Below, piece after piece: positions 25,265 through 34,116 of a DNA stretch of 64,000 nt. Made by a program: the position numbers and the translations under genes. The notes below the pieces were generated by a model, which was given only the letters and a program-made list of their open reading frames with translations, had not been told where the DNA came from and did no database searches. The DNA is from Nisaea sp. (GTDB taxonomy: Bacteria; Pseudomonadota; Alphaproteobacteria; Thalassobaculales; Thalassobaculaceae), in assembly GCF_034670185.1 (NCBI RefSeq), contig NZ_JAXMNY010000003.1, positions 248,001 through 312,000 of the forward strand, given 5' to 3'. Positions within the stretch are counted from its first letter, which is position 1, and every line of letters begins with the position of its first letter.

Positions 25265-25327
25265 GATTATATCGGAAGTAAGGATAATTAATCAGCTTTC
25301 ATCGGCGCAATTACCAGTGAAACCACG

Positions 25328-25702
25328 CTATCCGAATCTCACAAATAGGCGATTCAACTCCAGCCGATGGAAGGTTTCGGCCTGCGGGCCGTGGTCTGGG
25401 CCGAAATAAAGGCCAAGTTTGGCACAATGCTGGAAGAAACCGGGACCGGGCAGACCGTCCCGGGCTTTCGAGATCGCAGCCGCGGCGCGCAATGGCTGGC
25501 CGATCCTGTGGTCGCGTGCCGTCAGATCCTCAAGCGCCTCGGTCAGGCGATGGATGCGGTAGCGTCCGGCGATGCCTCCTGCTTCCGCGAGTTCCGCATA
25601 GGTGATCGTCCGCTGCGCCCGGGCCTGTTCTTCAAGCGCCTCGATCATGCGCGCGAACCAGGGTTCATGGTCGTGACGTTCGGCGCCTTGTGCATCGCTC
25701 AT
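25328..25702 (-). CDS. Small conserved protein with helix-turn-helix-like segment
   Basis: Soluble protein of 124 residues. The segment RTITYAELAEAGGIAGRYRIHRLTEALEDL resembles the DNA-binding winged-helix part of alkylguanine-DNA-alkyltransferase-like proteins (ITYGELA...), and RAAAAISKARDGLPGPGFFQHCAKLG follows, but there is no PCHR alkyl-acceptor motif. It is therefore probably not a repair alkyltransferase. Divergent from plsC. Function unknown. Confidence 0.65.
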   Translation of the reverse strand: MSDAQGAERHDHEPWFARMIEALEEQARAQRTITYAELAEAGGIAGRYRIHRLTEALEDLTARDHRIGQPLRAAAAISKARDGLPGPGFFQHCAKLGLYFGPDHGPQAETFHRLELNRLFVRFG

Positions 25703-25805
25703 CGGGGCTTCGGGCTCCAGTGTACAACGGGCGTGCGGTCAGTTTTGCCCTGACAGGCCCGGCATTCTTCAGTAAAGGGTGTCCCATAAATCAAGGGACT
25801 CCAAA

Positions 25806-26522
25806 ATGAAAGCCTTCCGGGCATCGCTCTTTAACGCTCTTTTCTATACGCTCACGCCAATTGTCGGCCTGTTGCTTTTGCCGGCCTGTCTCGGACCGCG
25901 AAGCTGGGTTTGCGCCGTCAGGGATGCCTGGTCCAGAAGTGTCATTGCACTACTCGGCCTCGTGGTGGGATTGCGCTGGCGCCTGACTGGTGCGGAACGG
26001 ATGCCGGATGGCCCGGTATTGATCGCCTGCAAGCACCAGTCCGCCTGGGAGACGATCGCGCTGCAGCTGTTCTGCCGGGACCCTGCCATCGTGCTGAAGC
26101 AGGAACTGCTGAAACTGCCGGTGATCGGCTGGTATCTCCGACGCGTCGGCATGGTCCCGATCGACCGGTCAGCCGGTGCCGGTGCGCTGAAGCTGATGGT
26201 CAAGGCGGCGGAGGAGCGGGTTGCCGAAGGCCGGCCGGTGGTGATCTTCCCGCAGGGCACCCGCGTCGCACCGGGAACGGAGCAGGCCTATCATCCGGGT
26301 GTCTACGCGCTTTACCGTGCGCTGAATGTTCCGGTGGTGCCGATTGCCCTCAATTCGGGTCAGTTCTGGGCCCGCGAGAGCTTCATGAAATATCCGGGCG
26401 TGATCGACGTTCATGTGCTGGAGCCGATCCCGCCGGGGCTCGACCGGAAGAGTTTCATGGCCCGGCTCGAAGAGGCCATCGAAACCCAGACCGGCAAGCT
26501 GGAAAGCGCGGCCGCTACTTGA
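25806..26522 (+). CDS. plsC: 1-acyl-sn-glycerol-3-phosphate acyltransferase
   Basis: Membrane-associated acyltransferase of 238 residues that makes phosphatidic acid from lysophosphatidic acid. An N-terminal hydrophobic stretch (LFYTLTPIVGLLLLPACL) precedes the catalytic HX4D-type box, here CKHQSAWET (Glu in place of Asp, a variant I have seen in alphaproteobacterial members). The substrate-binding motif is IFPQGTR. The ATG at 25806 gives the usual length; the frame opens nine codons earlier. It converges with fliL, and the two stop regions overlap by 8 bases. Confidence 0.88.
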   Translation: MKAFRASLFNALFYTLTPIVGLLLLPACLGPRSWVCAVRDAWSRSVIALLGLVVGLRWRLTGAERMPDGPVLIACKHQSAWETIALQLFCRDPAIVLKQELLKLPVIGWYLRRVGMVPIDRSAGAGALKLMVKAAEERVAEGRPVVIFPQGTRVAPGTEQAYHPGVYALYRALNVPVVPIALNSGQFWARESFMKYPGVIDVHVLEPIPPGLDRKSFMARLEEAIETQTGKLESAAAT

Positions 26523-27021
26523 TCGTCATCTTCAGGATCTGCACGTTAAGCAGATCCTCCTTGGGAATGATTTCGCGGAGCCTTACCCAGAGGCCGTCCC
26601 GAATTTTGTTGATGCCCTCGAAGCCGTTCAGTTCTTGCTCGGTCAGGCTGCTGGCGAAGATGATCACCTTGTCCCGGAGGCGCGGTTCAAGCGCGGTCAC
26701 CCGGATCTGGGCCGCCGGGTCTTTCAGCTCCAACGCGATGCTAAGCAGCATGAAGACCGGGTAATGCCGTTCGGTCTGCAGATTGATGACGAACTCTTCA
26801 AGCTGAAAATTAACGGCGTCCGGGGGAGAAGCTGCGAATGTCGGCGGCGCTTCATTCAGAAAGGGCTCTTCTTTCGGCTCGCTGCTCGCGTTCGCCATGT
26901 CGTTTTTCTTCTGGGTTCCGAGCGGGTCGAACCCCGGAATCAGCCCGAACATCACAGCCCCCATTCCGGCACCGACGATGAGCATCAGCGGCAGGGTGAC
27001 GAATATGATGAGTTTCTTCAC
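26515..27021 (-). CDS. fliL: Flagellar basal-body protein FliL
   Basis: Inner-membrane protein of 168 residues. One N-terminal transmembrane helix (IIFVTLPLMLIVGAGMGAVMF) is followed by a variable linker (about 30-70) and the conserved periplasmic FliL domain: FVINLQTERHYPVFMLLSIALEL, a regular alpha/beta repeat and RLREIIPKEDLLNVQILKMTIK. FliL rings the stator and stabilises motor torque. It is away from other flagellar genes here apart from the DUF1217 protein 2.4 kb further on. Confidence 0.85.
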   Translation of the reverse strand: MKKLIIFVTLPLMLIVGAGMGAVMFGLIPGFDPLGTQKKNDMANASSEPKEEPFLNEAPPTFAASPPDAVNFQLEEFVINLQTERHYPVFMLLSIALELKDPAAQIRVTALEPRLRDKVIIFASSLTEQELNGFEGINKIRDGLWVRLREIIPKEDLLNVQILKMTIK

Positions 27022-27160
27022 GGGGCTCGCTCCATTCTGGCCGGGACCGTTATTGCTTATGCACTAGCAGCTATCCTATTTGAATGAACAGTATTTCCGC
27101 TGCAATCCTCTGGAGTTTCGATCCTATGATACTGTTGCGGGCCGAGGGAGTGGGGGGATA

Positions 27161-27421
27161 ATGCAGGATAAGGAAGCGCGCGAGTGGCTGGATTTTTTCG
27201 CAAAACAGCCCCACGAGCGGCTGACTCAGGAGTCAGCGGGCGATGTTCCGAAGGTTGCATCATTCGTGATCGATCTCGTCGATGACCGGTTCGTCATTAC
27301 CTTCCGGTTCGAGGACGGACGGGAGCGCGCGATATCGCTCAATGACGATCTCGCGCTTTATCTCCGGGAATACCTTACGACAGGTCTGATGGAACGCGCG
27401 GCGCGCGGCCGGCCGCTCTAG
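27161..27421 (+). CDS. Small protein of unknown function
   Basis: Protein of 86 residues from ATG 27161, which has GGGGG 4 bases upstream. The sequence is soluble and charged, with a probable helix-strand-strand-helix arrangement (KEAREWLDFFAKQPH, FVIDLVDDRFVITFRFEDG, YLREYLTTGLMERA). Its stop overlaps the end of the convergent gamma-glutamyltransferase gene by 4 bases. No family recognised. Confidence 0.6.
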   Translation: MQDKEAREWLDFFAKQPHERLTQESAGDVPKVASFVIDLVDDRFVITFRFEDGRERAISLNDDLALYLREYLTTGLMERAARGRPL

Positions 27422-29199
27422 CGGCCGACAGCGTAGCCCTGCATGCCGCGCGGATTGGCGGCGGCCCGCAACATGTCGCCATCCTTGGCGGCCGCTGTCA
27501 GGCGGCCTTCGGACCAGGGGTCGCCGACCTCCAGATCGTGTCCCCGGCGGCGCAGTTCGGCATAAGTCTCCGCAGGGAACCGGTCCTCGAGCACCAGGCG
27601 TTTGTTGACCCGGCCGCGCGGCCAGAACGAGCTCGGGAAATGCTCATTGTGGAAAGCCGGGCAATCGATGGCTTCCTGCAGGTTCATGCCATGGTCCGCA
27701 TGATGCAGGAACAGCAGCAGGGACCACTGGTCCTGCTGGTCTCCGCCCGGCGTGCCAAACGGCATGTAAGCCTCGCCGTCACGCAGCGCGAAGGAGGGCG
27801 ACAGTGTTGTGCGCGGACGTTTGCCGGGCGCCAGCGTGGAAGGGGAGCCTTCCTCGAGCCAGAACATCTGCGCCCGGTTACCGAGGCAGAAGCCGAGCTC
27901 TGGAATGATGGGCGAGCTTTGCAGCCAGCCGCCGCTCGGCGTGGCCGAGACCATGTTGCCGTCCTTGTCGATAATGTCGATATGGACCGTGTCGCCCCGG
28001 GCCTCTCCCATCTTGCCGACGGTCGGCTCACCAACGCCCATGCCGGCGCCGGAAATATCCTGTGCATGCGGCAGCAGTGAATGGGAAATGTTGTTGCTGT
28101 AACCCTCGATGGTGCCGGCAATGAAGGCGTCGGAGGCATCTTTCCCCAGAAGAGCCCGGCGGCTTTCCGCATAGGCGTCGCTGAGCAGCGTTTCCATCGG
28201 CACGTCAACGAAGTTCGGATCGCCGTAGTAAGCTTCGCGGTCAGCGTAAGAGAGCTTTGAGGTTTCGGTCACCGCGTGGACAAAATCCGGTCCGGTCGGG
28301 TCCATGTCGGCGATGCCCATGGCTTTCAGCAGTGAGAGTTGCTGCAGCATCACCGGGCCCTGGCTCCAGGCGCCGCACTTCGCGACGGTGAAACGGCCAT
28401 AGTCGTAGGTCAGCGGATCTTCATAGGTAGCCGACCAGTCTGCGAGATCGTCTCCGGTCAGCAGGGCTTTATGGCGCCGTCCGGTCGCGTCCATGTAGGC
28501 ATCTCGGCAGAACCGGTCGATGGTTTCCGCGATCCAGCCGCGATACCAGATATCCCGTGCCCGATCGATCTGGGCCTCGCGGCTGCCGCCGCCTGTTTCC
28601 GCTTCGCGCACGATCCGCTCGTAGGTATCGGCCAGCTTCGGGTTGGAGAACAGCGTGCCCGGATTTGGCGCCTTGCCGTCTTTCAGATAGATCGCAGCCG
28701 AGGTCGTCCATTCGGTTTCGAAAAGCCCGCGCACTGTCTCGACGGTGTCGGTGATTTTCGAGACCACGGGGTAGCCGTTGCGGGCATAGCCGATGGAATA
28801 TTCCAAGACATCGCCGAGGCCCATGGTGCCATGGTCGCGCAACATCAGCATCCAGGTGTCGAAGGCGCCCGGTGTCACGGCGGCAAGCAGGCCGCTGCCT
28901 GGGATCAGATCGAGGCCGAGATCGCGGATCGCCGGGATCGTCGCGGCTTTTGGCGCCGGTCCCTGGCCACAGATCACCTGCGTCCGGTTTTCTTTGGCGC
29001 TGTGCATGATCAGCGGCAGATCGCCGCCTGGGCCGTTCAGGTGTGGCTCGACAATCTGCAGCACGAACCCTGCGGCAACCGCCGCATCGAACGCATTACC
29101 GCCGCGCTCAAGGATCGCCATGCCGGCCGAGGAGGCCAGCCAGTGCGTAGAGGCAACGACACCATAGGTGCCGCGAATTTCGGGTCTGGTGGTAAACAT
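27418..29199 (-). CDS. Gamma-glutamyltransferase family protein
   Basis: N-terminal nucleophile hydrolase family protein of 593 residues from the ATG at 29199. The large-subunit region shows GMAILERGGNAFDAAVAA and EPHLNGPGGDLPLIMH. The cleavage and nucleophile site is the Thr in GDTVHIDIIDKDGNMVSAT, followed by SSPIIPELGFCLGNRAQMF and PRTTLSPSFALRDGEAYMPFGTPGGDQQ. No signal peptide is seen, so it may be cytoplasmic and belong to the YwrD/acylase-like branch rather than classic periplasmic GGT. Glutathione or another gamma-glutamyl or acyl amide is the likely substrate. Confidence 0.88.
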   Translation of the reverse strand: MFTTRPEIRGTYGVVASTHWLASSAGMAILERGGNAFDAAVAAGFVLQIVEPHLNGPGGDLPLIMHSAKENRTQVICGQGPAPKAATIPAIRDLGLDLIPGSGLLAAVTPGAFDTWMLMLRDHGTMGLGDVLEYSIGYARNGYPVVSKITDTVETVRGLFETEWTTSAAIYLKDGKAPNPGTLFSNPKLADTYERIVREAETGGGSREAQIDRARDIWYRGWIAETIDRFCRDAYMDATGRRHKALLTGDDLADWSATYEDPLTYDYGRFTVAKCGAWSQGPVMLQQLSLLKAMGIADMDPTGPDFVHAVTETSKLSYADREAYYGDPNFVDVPMETLLSDAYAESRRALLGKDASDAFIAGTIEGYSNNISHSLLPHAQDISGAGMGVGEPTVGKMGEARGDTVHIDIIDKDGNMVSATPSGGWLQSSPIIPELGFCLGNRAQMFWLEEGSPSTLAPGKRPRTTLSPSFALRDGEAYMPFGTPGGDQQDQWSLLLFLHHADHGMNLQEAIDCPAFHNEHFPSSFWPRGRVNKRLVLEDRFPAETYAELRRRGHDLEVGDPWSEGRLTAAAKDGDMLRAAANPRGMQGYAVGR

Positions 29200-29345
29200 G
29201 ACTGATCCGCGAGGGTCGGTTGGAATGGGCGGCAACTATAGTCCGGGGATGCCCACGGGTGCAATTGCGCCAGACTCTATCTTGCATTGTAGTTTTCAGG
29301 AGAAAATGCTATATGTTCCGGGATCTCAGAAGAGATGGCCCGTTT

Positions 29346-29379
29346 TGTGCATATTAATTTTTGTTAATATATCTGCACA
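29346..29379 (+). promoter_or_regulatory. Dyad-symmetric AT-rich element upstream of the DUF1217 gene
   Basis: TGTGCA-TATTAA, a 6-base spacer, then TTAATA-4 bases-TGCACA: a two-part inverted repeat in an AT-rich stretch 25 bases before the start codon. It could be a regulator site or a 5'UTR hairpin of the flagellar-type gene. No known consensus matched by eye. Confidence 0.4.
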
Positions 29380-29403
29380 AAGCAAGCAGAAGCAGAGGGT
29401 TCG

Positions 29404-31902
29404 ATGACTAACGCAGCCGCCGCATTGAGCATTTTGGGTGGGTCCTTCAACGCCGGTAGTGGCGGGACGACTTCAGGTGTTGCCGCGTTTGCAAAGTACA
29501 AACGGGACCCGGAAGGCGCGCGTCGCGATTTTTACGAAAGCGCTGCTGTTCAGAAAAACATCAAGAACTTCCAGTCGAGCGCAAACGAGATCAGCTCGCT
29601 CGAAGATTTTCTGAAAGACCGCAAGACCCTCGAATTCGTCCTGACAGCCTTCGGCCTGGAAGCGGAGCTCAACAATCCGGGCAAGCTGAAGGCGATCATC
29701 AACAGCGATCCGGACGATGTGAATTCCTATGCTAACCGGCTGGCCGATTCACGTTACGGCGAGCTGGCGAAGTTTCTGAACGTCAAGAACGAAGGCTTCA
29801 ACAAGCTGAAATCTGCTGAAGCGCAGACCCAGGTCATTGACGATTACCTTACCAATGCGTTCGAAGTTTCGATCGGGTTCGAGAACCCGGCGGCGCGCGA
29901 GGCCGTGTTTTTCCTGCGGCGCATCAATGAAATTGATAGCGCGCTCGAAATTCTTGGTGATTTGCCCCTGCGGAATATTGTGACGACGGCCCTCGGTTTG
30001 CCGGCGCAGATCGCTAATCAATCCGTGCTGAAGCAGCAATCCTTGATCGATGCGAAACTCGATTTTGACAGACTGAATACATTGGACCGGGACGAGGAGA
30101 ATGCCTCCAAGACCGAGCTCGATCTGGTCAATAACGACCTGAGCTCCGTCAAAAAAGGGCTTGCCGCTGTCACGAACGCCAGCCTTGAGTTGTCGACCTT
30201 GCAGGATCAGCTCGAAGATCTTCGCATTCACTTGCAGGACATCGATAATATTACTGATCCGACCGGGGTTCTTGCGGATGAAATCCCTGTTCAGGAAGCG
30301 GCCATACCGGAGCTGATCCGCCAGCAGGGATTGATCGCGGCAGCCGAAAAAGCGCTGATTAATACCGACCCGAACCTGACCCGGATCGATGCGATATTCA
30401 AAGAAGCGGCCGGGGTCGAGACGCAGGAAGAACTTGACGCCCTGAAGAGCGAGTTTGATCGGCTGGTGACCGAAATCACCAGTGCGGACGGTTTTATCAA
30501 AGGGTCGAATTACAGCGACAGTACTGCCGGTACGACCGAGAATTTGTTGTTGCCGTCAGGTGATGGGGGGAGCGGTATCGATGCCCTGCCGTCGGCCAAG
30601 ACGACGACGGTGGTGAAGTCGGATGGCACAGCGGTTGTGACCAGCTCGCTTGATCTTTCCGGTTTTCTGACAAATCTGGATAATAGCAACGCGGCTTTTC
30701 AGGCAATCAACCTAGGGTCTTTGTCTGCGGATATTGCGGCGGCCAAGGTTGATTTTGAGGCTGTGGAAACTGATTTCAAATCTGCGCAAGTTTATAACGG
30801 TGTCAATGCATCCAGTTTTGCCGGCAGCGTGAGCAGTGTGAATTTCGGTTACTCCCTGAACACGCAGGCGCTGTCCCAGGGGATTTCGGCAGTAGATGAT
30901 GGGCTCACGCGCCTTTCGAAGGCAGCGGCAGTGATCTCTGAAATTCGGACGCTGGCATTTGATGCCCAAGCCGATGATGCCGATATTGACGAATTGAATA
31001 CAGCTTATGGTGCGAAGCTTGATGAGCTGGCATCCCTGATCAACGATGCAGGGACGGCGACCGACGGAACGAACACGTTCACGTTCGACAATCTGTTGAC
31101 CGGCGGCACGATCAGCTACGAAGCCGATGCAGCCTCCGGGAAGAATATCGATGCGCGCGGCGGTTCTCTGGATACCGTGATTCTCGGTGCGCTTCCCACT
31201 ACTCTCAGCGCGGCAAATGCGAACGGTATTCTGAGCTATATCGATACGACGGTGACGGATTCCTTGTCCGAGTTGAAAGACAATCTTGTCACGGATCGGA
31301 AAGTCTTTGCTTTTGCGGCAAATGTCGCGGATCCATTGGGGGCTATCGATGCTGAAATTCGGCAGATCAATGGTGACCTCGACGCGATCATCCAGCGTGC
31401 GGGTGAGAGCGGGGACAATCTGCTCAAGGAATTCGGCCGTGATCTTAAAATCGCTCTTGGAACGCTGAGCACGACAATCACTGTCGACGCGCAAGGTGGC
31501 TTCAAAGAAGATTTCAAGAACGCCCTGAGTTCACTCCAGTATGTCGCTGTCAGCGGCGGATTGGCGGCATCGCGCGAGAGTATTCTTAACGATGCCCTGT
31601 TCTCGGTCGGATCGACCCTCAGTCGTATTAATGCGGAGAAGTTCACGCTGAACATCCAGAATTCGATTCTGGGCGAGAAAAAATCTTCGCTTACCAATAC
31701 GAGCGGGTCGGCGGAGTCTCTCGATTTTCTGAAGCCGCTTGAGAACACGAACTATGCGATCAAGTTCATCGAGCAGTATTTGATAAAGAAGGACCTCGAA
31801 GCGATCGGCGGCAGCACCACTGCGCAGCCCAAGAACGCGTCTCTGGTTGGTCTTTTTCAGGATATCAGCGGCGGTGGCGGTCTGCTTAATCTGCTCAGCT
31901 AG
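29404..31902 (+). CDS. DUF1217-containing long helical protein, probably flagellum-associated
   Basis: Protein of 832 residues. The N-terminal part (YKRDPEGARRDFYESAAVQKNIKNFQ and SLEDFLKDRKTLEFVLTAFGL) is the DUF1217 domain, seen in alphaproteobacterial flagellar loci. The rest is long, low in Cys and Trp, rich in Ala, Asp, Leu and Ser, and largely helical, with one beta-like TFTFDNLLTGGTISYEADAASG stretch. No signal peptide is present. The flagellin-like composition and domain suggest export by the flagellar secretion system and a role in filament or hook biogenesis. It is much longer than a single DUF1217 domain. FliL is encoded 2.4 kb away. Confidence 0.75.
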   Translation: MTNAAAALSILGGSFNAGSGGTTSGVAAFAKYKRDPEGARRDFYESAAVQKNIKNFQSSANEISSLEDFLKDRKTLEFVLTAFGLEAELNNPGKLKAIINSDPDDVNSYANRLADSRYGELAKFLNVKNEGFNKLKSAEAQTQVIDDYLTNAFEVSIGFENPAAREAVFFLRRINEIDSALEILGDLPLRNIVTTALGLPAQIANQSVLKQQSLIDAKLDFDRLNTLDRDEENASKTELDLVNNDLSSVKKGLAAVTNASLELSTLQDQLEDLRIHLQDIDNITDPTGVLADEIPVQEAAIPELIRQQGLIAAAEKALINTDPNLTRIDAIFKEAAGVETQEELDALKSEFDRLVTEITSADGFIKGSNYSDSTAGTTENLLLPSGDGGSGIDALPSAKTTTVVKSDGTAVVTSSLDLSGFLTNLDNSNAAFQAINLGSLSADIAAAKVDFEAVETDFKSAQVYNGVNASSFAGSVSSVNFGYSLNTQALSQGISAVDDGLTRLSKAAAVISEIRTLAFDAQADDADIDELNTAYGAKLDELASLINDAGTATDGTNTFTFDNLLTGGTISYEADAASGKNIDARGGSLDTVILGALPTTLSAANANGILSYIDTTVTDSLSELKDNLVTDRKVFAFAANVADPLGAIDAEIRQINGDLDAIIQRAGESGDNLLKEFGRDLKIALGTLSTTITVDAQGGFKEDFKNALSSLQYVAVSGGLAASRESILNDALFSVGSTLSRINAEKFTLNIQNSILGEKKSSLTNTSGSAESLDFLKPLENTNYAIKFIEQYLIKKDLEAIGGSTTAQPKNASLVGLFQDISGGGGLLNLLS

Positions 31903-31925
31903 ACCGCCAGGTCTGTTGATGGAGA

Positions 31926-32741
31926 TTAAGTTCCCGCTGTCAGCGGCGCGTTCAGGCGACGCAGGGTCGCAATAACGCTGAGTGCCGTGATCTTCCCTGT
32001 CTTCGGGTTCTCTTCCGTCGGAATATTCTCGATCGTCATGGTGAAGCGCGCGCTGTCCGCCTCGACCCTGATTGTGTGGGTGTTGCGGGTGACAGACGGA
32101 TCCGCCCAGATTTCTACGCTGGTCCGGTCCGGGCCAATGCCGGCCAAGCTGAGCGCAGCCGCGACATTGACATTGGCCGGGAAACCTTTAGCTGCGGCCC
32201 GGGCATTTCCCTCGAAAACTTTCTTTGCCTCGGTCAGTCCTTCGACAGAGATGTCATTCTCGACGAGATAAGGGGCGCCGCCGAGCCCGCGCGGCGGCTT
32301 GCGGGTCTCCAGCGTCACGGATTCGATAACACCCTCCGCAGCGGCGCGCACGGCGTCCAGCCCGATCAGGGCGCCCGTCGGCAGAATGAGCCGGGCACCG
32401 GTCTCGTTCGCTTTCTCAACAAGCTCCATGTGGTTGAGCAGGGCTCCTATGCTGACCGGCACGAAGATCCGTCCCTTGGAGATCGCTGCTTCCGCGACTA
32501 TCGGGAACACCGAAGCCGGGGCGCACTCGACGACGACATCGCAGGTATCGGCCAGGGCTTCCAGTGATATGACAGGTGCGCTGGCGCCGATGGACGCCAG
32601 ATTTTCCCGGGCCTTTTCCACATTGCGGGCAGAAACGGCGCCGAGTTCGAGGCCGGGCAGGCGGCCGTCGGTGATCGCGCGGGCCAGTGTCAGGCCGATT
32701 GCACCCAGTCCGCCGATGCCGACTTTCATGTTTTCAGCCAT
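31926..32741 (-). CDS. Aspartate dehydrogenase-like NAD(P) oxidoreductase
   Basis: Protein of 271 residues from the ATG at 32741, preceded by AAGGAAAC. A Rossmann start (VGIGGLGAIGLTLARAI) leads into the aspartate-dehydrogenase domain: VVECAPASVFPIVAEAAISKG, ILPTGALIGLDAVRAAAEG, TLETRKPPRGLGGAPYL and GFPANVNVAAALSLAGIG. Related enzymes (NadX-type) deaminate L-aspartate to iminoaspartate for NAD synthesis or run in reverse. No nad genes are adjacent. It diverges from the TctC-like gene on the other strand. Confidence 0.82.
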   Translation of the reverse strand: MAENMKVGIGGLGAIGLTLARAITDGRLPGLELGAVSARNVEKARENLASIGASAPVISLEALADTCDVVVECAPASVFPIVAEAAISKGRIFVPVSIGALLNHMELVEKANETGARLILPTGALIGLDAVRAAAEGVIESVTLETRKPPRGLGGAPYLVENDISVEGLTEAKKVFEGNARAAAKGFPANVNVAAALSLAGIGPDRTSVEIWADPSVTRNTHTIRVEADSARFTMTIENIPTEENPKTGKITALSVIATLRRLNAPLTAGT

Positions 32742-32890
32742 TTCTGTTTCCTTCGTTCCCAGATTGCGCGATGAGTTCGTCACCCTTCTGTAGCGGAAAA
32801 TCCCGACGGGTCAAACGGCCGCGGCAATCTGCTGCCGCTGGACGGCGATACCGGGCCGGGTATAGTGGGCGCCAGTCGAATGGGAGCACA

Positions 32891-33901
32891 ATGAGACCAT
32901 TTCAATTCCTGATGCTTGTGGTCTTGGCCGTCTTGGCGCTGCTCACGCGTCCAAACGAAGTCCGGGCACAAGAGCTTTCCTGTATTACGGTTTCCATAAT
33001 CGTACCGTCAGCGGTCGGCTCTGCCGGCGATCTGGTTGGCCGCGCCGTTGCGGATGCGGCGACGAAGCTTGGGGGCTCCGCCTTCCGGGTCCGCAACCGG
33101 CCCCGGGATATTGCTCGTCAGTTGATCGAGGATGCTGCGCCTAACGGCTGCACTCTGATGCTCGACACCCAGATTCAGGTCGCGTTCGAGGTTCTGGGTA
33201 AAGGCAAGACCGATTGGCGCGAATTCAAGCCGATAGCCCTGTTGACCCGGACGCCGATGGCAATCGTGTTGTCGGCCGGAGCGCCGCCCCCCGCCACTCC
33301 GAAGGGTGAGAAACCGGAGCCGCCAAGTTTTTCCGGCATTGTTGCCCGACTTCGCGAGAAGCCGGAGAGCGTTACTTTCGCCCTCGTTGAGGACCCGCTT
33401 GAACAATTGCTGTTTCTGAGGATGGAAGAGTCGCTCGGTGTGCGTTTTCGGATCCGCAGCTACCCCAGCGGCATTTCGCGCTATCGGGAGTTGGTGAGTG
33501 GTCCGGCGGGTTTGGCGGGATTTGTTTCTCTCAAGGCCGCGGCGGCGCGGATCAAAGAGACGCAGTTGCATGTGCTCGCGGTCAGTGGAGCGTTTGAGCC
33601 GGGCATGCTGGCCGGTGTGCCGACGATTGGATCTGAGGCGGGCGGGCTGACATTCGGGATTGATCACGGGCTCTTCGGGCCACGCGACATGCCAAACGAT
33701 ATCGTCAAAAACCTTACCGAAATCATGCAGAAGGTCATGGAAACCCGGGGCGTTCTGGCGGACCTGCACAATGAATACGGGACTGAGGCAGCCTTAATCA
33801 CCGGTGACGGATTTGCCCGATATCTCGAAAATCTTGCAGCCGATTGGGGTGAAATGATTCAACGCCAGAATAACGGCGGGCGCCTGGGACAAAAAAGCTG
33901 A
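32891..33901 (+). CDS. TctC/Bug-type substrate-binding protein, divergent
   Basis: Exported protein of 336 residues. The start at ATG 32891 gives a signal peptide (FLMLVVLAVLALLTRPNEVRA). The mature chain follows the Bug/TctC fold: IIVPSAVGSAGDLVGRAVADA near the N-terminus, FKPIALLTRTPMAIV, and a C-terminal PNDIVKNLTEIMQKVMETR. It is more divergent than the next TctC and has a Pro-rich insertion (about residue 135). It lies 215 bases upstream of the second substrate-binding gene and may be an alternative receptor for the same transporter or an orphan. Confidence 0.8.
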   Translation: MRPFQFLMLVVLAVLALLTRPNEVRAQELSCITVSIIVPSAVGSAGDLVGRAVADAATKLGGSAFRVRNRPRDIARQLIEDAAPNGCTLMLDTQIQVAFEVLGKGKTDWREFKPIALLTRTPMAIVLSAGAPPPATPKGEKPEPPSFSGIVARLREKPESVTFALVEDPLEQLLFLRMEESLGVRFRIRSYPSGISRYRELVSGPAGLAGFVSLKAAAARIKETQLHVLAVSGAFEPGMLAGVPTIGSEAGGLTFGIDHGLFGPRDMPNDIVKNLTEIMQKVMETRGVLADLHNEYGTEAALITGDGFARYLENLAADWGEMIQRQNNGGRLGQKS

Positions 33902-34116
33902 GGGCGAAAGACTTCGTTGAATCAATATGCCTGGCCACTGGGCGAATTACTTTACTTTATGCACGTTGCAATGGAATGCCCACGGAAACGTTTGTGAACA
34001 GTTGACAGATGGCAGGGTATTCATAGGGTGTCAGCCACAAGATGGGCGCGCTTCTGGTGCGCCTGGAAGGTTTCGAGCACCGTCCGTCCGGTCGGTGTGC
34101 CTTAAGGGAGAATAAA

